From positions 1 to 9,146 of the forward strand of contig PLUZ01000294.1 in NCBI GenBank assembly GCA_003162995.1: a stretch of 9,146 nucleotides of DNA. Reading direction: 5' to 3'. A model generated the notes under the pieces. That model saw nothing but the letters and a program-made list of their open reading frames with translations, searched no databases and had not been told where the DNA came from. This DNA comes from Methylocapsa sp. (GTDB taxonomy: Bacteria; Pseudomonadota; Alphaproteobacteria; Rhizobiales; Beijerinckiaceae). The translations under genes were made by a program, and so were the position numbers. Below are positions 5,439 to 9,146 of this stretch, piece by piece (position 1 is the first letter of the stretch; the number at the start of each line of letters is the position of its first letter).

Positions 5439-5463
5439 AACGCCCCACTTGACTATAAGTTGC
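5439..5463 (-). promoter_or_regulatory. Likely EcfG promoter of the DUF883 operon
   Basis: On the minus strand GCAAC (5463-5459) is followed after 16 bp by CGTT (5442-5439). This is one mismatch from GGAAC-N16-CGTT, at a correct spacing. It would give a leader of about 80-90 nt before the DUF883-like gene. The gene types downstream, which are common GSR targets, strengthen the call. Confidence 0.5.
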
Positions 5464-5540
5464 CGCCTCACCGAGCTGCCGCTCATGCCCAGATGGCGAA
5501 GCGGAATAGCCGGTCATGATGGCATCAGCGATGTCTTGTC

Positions 5541-5560
5541 TTGAGCATGCCCCGAAAAAT
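5541..5560. repeat. Fragment of the GAGCATG palindromic repeat
   Basis: TTGAGCATGCCCC followed by GAAAAA matches one arm of the element at 1228-1275 in opposite orientation. The complementary arm is not evident within the next 50 bases, so this looks like a half or decayed copy. Confidence 0.4.
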
Positions 5561-5691
5561 TATAGATCTAGCGGAAAGCCGAGCCTGCGGGCGGGTCCGC
5601 CCCGGCGTTCTCATGCGATACCCTCGTCAATGGGGAGAAGCCGTGACTGGCGGCGACGGCTCCGTACCGCTCCAGAAGTTAGGACGGGAAC

Positions 5692-5844
5692 ATGACCATG
5701 ATCTTGTTAGAGACAGCTCTTGATCTCCACAATCAGGCGGAGCCTTGGCAGGCGGCGGCCGATACGGACAGCCTCACTATCCTGATCGCCAGCTTGCTTT
5801 TGGCTTTCATCGCTTTCGTTATTTTGATGCGTGTCCGATTCTAG
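5692..5844 (+). CDS. Small single-pass membrane protein (50 residues)
   Basis: ATG ACC ATG and so on, ending TAG. AGGA (5681-5684) lies seven bases before the ATG, which is good spacing. The product has a polar N-terminal part (about 1-26, with W-Q-A-A-A-D-T-D) and one clear membrane helix (about 28-45, with L-T-I-L-I-A-S-L-L-L-A-F-I-A-F-V-I-L), then M-R-V-R-F. Positive charge after the helix suggests an N-out, C-in single-pass protein of the inner membrane. I recognise no family. Its last 26 bases overlap the 3' end of the convergent esterase gene. Evidence is the ribosome site plus the coherent membrane segment; short length limits certainty. Confidence 0.5.
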   Translation: MTMILLETALDLHNQAEPWQAAADTDSLTILIASLLLAFIAFVILMRVRF

Positions 5845-6793
5845 ACCAGAGATCCCAAAGGTTAAAACCCATTTCCTCTTGGAGCTCCGGAGGCGGATCT
5901 TCGGCCGGGCGGCGCGTTTGCCGCAGCAGCCCCCACGATTTGGCTATGCGACTCGTCGACCAATTGCCAGTGTCGAGCGCAAAGGAAGCCGTGCTTGCGG
6001 ACAAATTGGGTGACTTCGCGTCGACGGGCAAGCCATGCGCCATTCCATCGAACAGATAATGCTCGACGACAATAGCCCCTGCGCCATCGCGCCACGACAT
6101 GCGCGCCTGACCGTCAACCTCGTCCAGCAAGACGCCGGCTTCGTCGACTTGGTGTATATCAAGCCATTGCTGGACCAAGGCCGACGCATTGGCGGGTGCT
6201 ACCACGCCATCTTGGCTCCCATGCCAGATGGAAACTTTCGGCCACCTCTTTCGCCCAGGCGATGCCCGGCGTATCAGATTTCCTAATTCCCGCGACGAAT
6301 GCGCAGGCCCAAACGCCATGGCCTTCATCGCATCGAACGGTCCAAGCGCCGTTCCATAAGGAAGGCCCGCGATTATAGTGCCGGCGGCGAACAATTCTGG
6401 ATAGGAAGCCAGGAGTGCGCAAGCCATGGCGCCGCCAGCGGAAAGGCCGGTCACGAAAACACGGTCACGGTCCAGCTGATGGTCAAGCAGCATTTTTTCG
6501 ATCATGTGACGGATCGACGCGATCTCTCCATCATCGCGGCCGATGTGCTTCTCGACGAACCAATTGAAGCAATTTTGCGAATTGTTCTCGCATTTCTGCT
6601 CGGGAAATAGGACAGCAAACCCTTGTTCCCGGCCAAGTTCCGACCATCCGGTGGCCAAATCAAAATCCCGGGCCGACTGCTGACAGGCATGCAGGGCCAC
6701 GACAAGCGCCGAAGACTTGGGCAATCCACGTGGAACACAGGAATACATTCCCAGATTGCCCGGATTCGAGCCAAATGCCACTTGCTCATCCAT
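5819..6793 (-). CDS. PHB depolymerase-family esterase (alpha/beta hydrolase)
   Basis: The 324-residue product belongs to the extracellular type 1 short-chain PHA depolymerase / LpqC-like esterase family. It starts F-G-S-N-P-G-N-L-x-M-Y. An L-H-A-C-Q-Q segment (34-39) stands where the family usually has L-H-G-C-x-Q and forms the oxyanion region. The nucleophile is S118 in G-L-S-A-G-G-A-M. F-P-E-Q (63-66) and C-F-N-W-F (75-79) are family hallmarks. The likely acid is D195 (H-G-S-Q-D) and the likely base H253 (G-M-A-H-G). The catalytic set is therefore complete, and it probably cleaves short-chain hydroxyalkanoate or other acyl esters. No signal peptide is visible: a TAA directly precedes the ATG in frame, so it appears cytosolic unless exported another way. 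The ribosome site is weak. A C-terminal tail of about 35 residues is Pro- and charge-rich. It stands alone on this strand. Confidence 0.85.
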   Translation of the reverse strand: MDEQVAFGSNPGNLGMYSCVPRGLPKSSALVVALHACQQSARDFDLATGWSELGREQGFAVLFPEQKCENNSQNCFNWFVEKHIGRDDGEIASIRHMIEKMLLDHQLDRDRVFVTGLSAGGAMACALLASYPELFAAGTIIAGLPYGTALGPFDAMKAMAFGPAHSSRELGNLIRRASPGRKRWPKVSIWHGSQDGVVAPANASALVQQWLDIHQVDEAGVLLDEVDGQARMSWRDGAGAIVVEHYLFDGMAHGLPVDAKSPNLSASTASFALDTGNWSTSRIAKSWGLLRQTRRPAEDPPPELQEEMGFNLWDLWSRIGHASK

Positions 6794-7086
6794 TTAGCCG
6801 ATTTGCTCCAGACTTTACATGAACCTGATGCGCGCCACTGATAAGAAAAGCTGACCACCTGGTTCCGCCGACACGTAACCTATACCAACCCTTATTTAAG
6901 TCGGCATCAATACCTTTGCAATGTGGCCGTGCTGAAATGGCTGTTGCCTGCATCGATTACGGATTATCAAAAATAGTTAGACGGCGCGGATACGCCCTGT
7001 CGCGGAAACCATGAACGCGAGACGGGAAACGTGGCCACATCGCACGAACGCATTCGCACGAAGCGCGGCAGACCTCTGAGATTGCG

Positions 7087-8559
7087 TTATCGCTCGATTT
7101 GAAGCGGCACGGCCATTCGCAGCCGAAATCCCTCCGGTGCGAAATCGACTTTGACGTCCGCCCGGATCTGCTGGGACAGCACGCGTTTGAGAAGCATCGA
7201 TCCAAACCCGTCGCGCGACGGCGGAGTCACCGGCGGTCCCGCGAATTCGTTCCATTCGCAGAGCAGCGCGCGTTCGCCATCTTTCTCAACCAGGCCCCAG
7301 CCGACCTCAATGCGGCCTTCCTCCTTGGAAAGAGCCCCATGTCTGACCGCATTGGTTGTGAGTTCATGGACTGCCATGCCGAGCGGCACCGCGATCTGCG
7401 AAGGCAAATCGACGGCAGGTCCCGAGAGACGAATCCGAAGGCCCTGATCGTCGGAATAAGGACCAAGCTCCTGGGTCAGCAATTGCTGGAAGGAAACCGA
7501 TTGGTGGAGTTGCTCGGTCATGACGGCATGCGTCTTCGCGAGCGAAGCGATTCGTCCGGAAAAGGCTTCTTGAAACTCCTCGACATTCGCGGACGACTTC
7601 GCCGTCGTGTTCATGACCCCTTGCACCGTCGCGAGCGTGTTCCTGACCCGATGGTGCAGTTCTCGAATGAGGAGGGCTTGCCGTTGCTCGGTCTTGACGT
7701 GATCGGTCACGTCATTGCCTTCGATGAATATCCCTGTCACCTCGCCGTTCGCTCCCGTGATCGGCTGCGCGACGAAATCGATATAATGTTCCTCGATCTC
7801 GCAATCCGGTGCGTCTTGCAGCAGAATACGCGTCTTGCGGCCAACGTGCACTTCGCCCGTTTTAAAAATATTCTCAAGAATGCCGGGATACTCCTGGCCT
7901 TCGGACTCAGGCAATCCTTCGCGTAAAGTCTTGCCGATGAGATCGCGGCCCCCGGCAAGCATCGAAAAGGCGATGTTGACCAATTCGAAAACAAGATCAG
8001 GCCCACGCAAGACACACATGAAGCTAGGAGCCTGCATGACCAGACGGCGCAAATGGTGAACCGTCGCCAAGAGCGTCTGATTGAGAACATGCACGGAACC
8101 CGGCAGCGGAGCCGCACAATCCGGGCGCGGTTCGAGGCCCAAGGAAGGAAGCCCCGCTAAGCCCTTCGATGGATGAAGTTCCGAGATATCTTGGGTGTTC
8201 TTGATAACGAACGCGATTTTCCCGTTCTTGTCGCGGACCGGAGCGTGGGTGCAACTCCAAAGGCGCTCCTCGGACCGGCCGTTGACAGTAATTGCGTAGG
8301 AGACCGCCGGCATCTCGTCGGCGATGCCCTTGTCACGGGCCCGTTCGAGCGATTCTTGCAAAACCTTGCGGCTTTCTTCCGGTCCCGGAAATGCCACGAA
8401 GATATTGATCCCGATGAGCGATTCCGACGGACGCCTGGTCGCATCGAGAAAGGCCTGATTCACGGCAACGATCGTGAAGTCCCGATCCATCACCAGGAAC
8501 GGCGCGGGCAAGCTATTGAAAATAGACTCGAAATCCAATTCTGTCAGAAGGTTCACCAT
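7087..8559 (-). CDS. Soluble PAS-PAS HWE-family sensor histidine kinase
   Basis: The 490-residue product has no membrane segment. PAS 1 spans about 8-128 (S-L-P-A-P-F-L-V-M-D, then F-V-I-K-N-T-Q-D-I-S-E). PAS 2 spans about 173-288 (ending F-I-E-G-N-D-V-T-D). The kinase core starts with E-L-H-H-R-V-R-N, with phospho-accepting His at 303. It continues with an H-E-L-T-T-N N-box (398-403), the W-N-E signature (436-438) that defines HWE kinases, and G-F-G-S-M-L (451-456). HWE and related HisKA_2 kinases are the usual inputs to PhyR, so this is a reasonable candidate for activating (or, as a phosphatase, damping) the PhyR encoded nearby. It has no cognate regulator beside it. Start: ATG at 8559 with GGGAG (8564-8568) four bases upstream. 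The signal sensed by the PAS domains cannot be read from the sequence; no LOV-type flavin-binding motif is apparent. Confidence 0.93.
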   Translation of the reverse strand: MVNLLTELDFESIFNSLPAPFLVMDRDFTIVAVNQAFLDATRRPSESLIGINIFVAFPGPEESRKVLQESLERARDKGIADEMPAVSYAITVNGRSEERLWSCTHAPVRDKNGKIAFVIKNTQDISELHPSKGLAGLPSLGLEPRPDCAAPLPGSVHVLNQTLLATVHHLRRLVMQAPSFMCVLRGPDLVFELVNIAFSMLAGGRDLIGKTLREGLPESEGQEYPGILENIFKTGEVHVGRKTRILLQDAPDCEIEEHYIDFVAQPITGANGEVTGIFIEGNDVTDHVKTEQRQALLIRELHHRVRNTLATVQGVMNTTAKSSANVEEFQEAFSGRIASLAKTHAVMTEQLHQSVSFQQLLTQELGPYSDDQGLRIRLSGPAVDLPSQIAVPLGMAVHELTTNAVRHGALSKEEGRIEVGWGLVEKDGERALLCEWNEFAGPPVTPPSRDGFGSMLLKRVLSQQIRADVKVDFAPEGFRLRMAVPLQIER

Positions 8560-8913
8560 GCGGCTCCCGCGAATATGCCATTGCGCCGACCTTGGCCAGC
8601 ATTTTCTGCGAAGCCAAGGCGCGGCCTGCCGCGTTCCAGAAAATGGAAAGGAAGTATCCCACCGAGAAGTCGTGCAAATTGAGGCAAGTCAAGCCTATCA
8701 ACCGTCCCCCCTGTTGAAATGGAGATAGACAACATGCTTAACGGACCCTTAAACCTCCATTAAAAGAGCCAATATGAGCGGCTGGTTAACATAACAAATA
8801 AGGGCTACCAATAGTTGCGTCGGAATCCTGCTTCCGGTGACGCTTTTGGCGATTCCCGGCCCGTGATTGCAGTGGCGTCAACACTGCTCCGCTGACATAA
8901 TTGCATCAGGCCG
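8560..8913. promoter_or_regulatory. Divergent kinase / polA intergenic region
   Basis: The 354 bp between the histidine kinase and polA have no supported gene. A 62-codon frame at 8513-8701 overlaps the kinase start and has no family look. The notable content is the TTAA array at 8738-8763, with another TTAAC at 8786-8790. I found no GGAAC/CGTT pair at proper spacing on either strand, so neither gene has an obvious EcfG promoter. Confidence 0.6.
8738..8763. promoter_or_regulatory. Triple TTAA array (two overlapping CtrA-like boxes)
   Basis: TTAA occurs at 8738-8741, 8749-8752 and 8760-8763, each pair separated by exactly 7 bp. This gives two overlapping TTAA-N7-TTAA boxes sharing the middle tetramer. 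This is the core CtrA motif of alphaproteobacteria with near-helical 11-bp phasing, located about 150 bp before polA and about 180 bp before the kinase gene. Confidence 0.5.
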
Positions 8914-9146
8914 ATGACTTCGATTGAACCTATGTCCTCGATTGCACACCAAATCCGCGCCGGAGATCATGTTTTCTTGGTCGACGGGTCCTCATTTGTT
9001 TTTCGCGCCTATTTTCAGTCGATCCACCAGGATGCGAAATATAATTACCGCTCCGACCGGCTGCCCACCGGAGCGGTGAGGCTCTTTTGCACCAAGCTCT
9101 TTCAGTTCGTCCGTGATGGCGCGGCGGGGATCAAACCGACCCATCT
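8914..9146 (+). CDS. polA: DNA polymerase I, N-terminal part (3' end cut by window)
   Basis: The first 77 codons are visible and the gene runs off the right edge. The N-terminal 5'-3' exonuclease domain is recognisable from V-F-L-V-D-G-S-S-F-V-F-R-A-Y-F (residues 20-34), where the Asp is a metal ligand of the flap nuclease. L-P-T-G-A-V and a helix leading into V-R-D-G follow, matching family members. DNA polymerase I removes RNA primers and fills gaps in replication and excision repair. The ATG at 8914 has AGG a few bases upstream. A second in-frame ATG at 8932 also precedes the conserved region but has no ribosome site. I translated this frame by hand because the ORF is open-ended. Confidence 0.9.
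   Translation, partial: MTSIEPMSSIAHQIRAGDHVFLVDGSSFVFRAYFQSIHQDAKYNYRSDRLPTGAVRLFCTKLFQFVRDGAAGIKPTH

Larger units (their letters stand above)
5348..5691. other. Intergenic region, no confident gene
   Basis: These 344 bp hold the putative EcfG promoter of the DUF883 operon (5439-5463) and a fragment of the palindromic repeat (5541-5553). A frame at 5541-5723 is open for 60 codons from a TTG, but it has no ribosome site, starts inside the repeat fragment and overlaps the better-supported small gene at 5692. I do not call it. No further structure is convincing. Confidence 0.6.

Noticed and set aside
5541..5723. A 60-codon plus-strand frame
   Set aside because: It starts in a repeat fragment, has no ribosome site or family look, and overlaps the start of the better-supported gene at 5692.
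6841..6866. EcfG promoter for the esterase (GGAAC at 6866-6862, minus strand)
   Set aside because: At 16-17 bp the -10 would read CTTA or TTAT, not CGTT, so only the -35 half matches.
7099..7926. A 275-codon plus-strand frame
   Set aside because: It is antisense to the histidine kinase, which has every expected kinase motif in order.

Overview
The window looks like a chromosomal segment from an alphaproteobacterium of the order Hyphomicrobiales (Rhizobiales). A Beijerinckiaceae/Methylocystaceae-type genome is my best guess, not a proof. The grounds are a complete PhyR-NepR-EcfG general stress response (GSR) core, an HWE-family sensor kinase, an Omp31-like outer-membrane barrel, CtrA-like TTAA-N7-TTAA motifs and a GC-rich coding background.

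Layout, left to right. (1) An outer-membrane beta-barrel gene on the minus strand runs off the left edge. (2) About 700 bp without a clear gene follows. It has an AT-rich core, a near-perfect ParB-binding parS palindrome (1124-1139) and a palindromic intergenic repeat (1228-1275). (3) uppP/bacA on the plus strand recycles the undecaprenyl carrier lipid. (4) The GSR core comes next: nepR-ecfG on the minus strand, overlapping by 4 nt, divergent from phyR on the plus strand. Their shared 340-bp intergenic region carries an exact EcfG-type promoter reading towards nepR-ecfG, a 17-bp tandem repeat, and two tiny leader ORFs that chain into nepR through 4-nt overlaps. (5) A two-gene minus-strand operon encodes membrane proteins (DUF883-like and holin-like) of a kind often seen in alphaproteobacterial stress regulons. 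It has a one-mismatch EcfG promoter. (6) A 50-codon membrane-peptide gene (5692-5844) converges on a PHB-depolymerase-family esterase. (7) A soluble PAS-PAS-HWE histidine kinase follows on the minus strand. (8) The first 77 codons of polA (DNA polymerase I) run off the right edge. Between the kinase and polA lies a run of three TTAA tetramers with exact 11-bp periodicity, equivalent to two overlapping CtrA boxes.

How it fits together. In the known GSR circuit, HWE/HisKA_2 kinases phosphorylate the PhyR receiver. PhyR then exposes its sigma-like domain, captures the anti-sigma factor NepR and frees EcfG, which transcribes GGAAC-N16/17-CGTT promoters. The window holds the three core proteins, one candidate input kinase, an autoregulatory EcfG promoter and at least one likely target operon. 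The core is a described system. The less ordinary points are the leader-ORF cascade and tandem repeat before nepR, the parS site next to an AT-rich island, the triple TTAA array upstream of polA, and the small membrane-protein gene. I see no tRNA, rRNA, CRISPR array, insertion sequence or phage gene.
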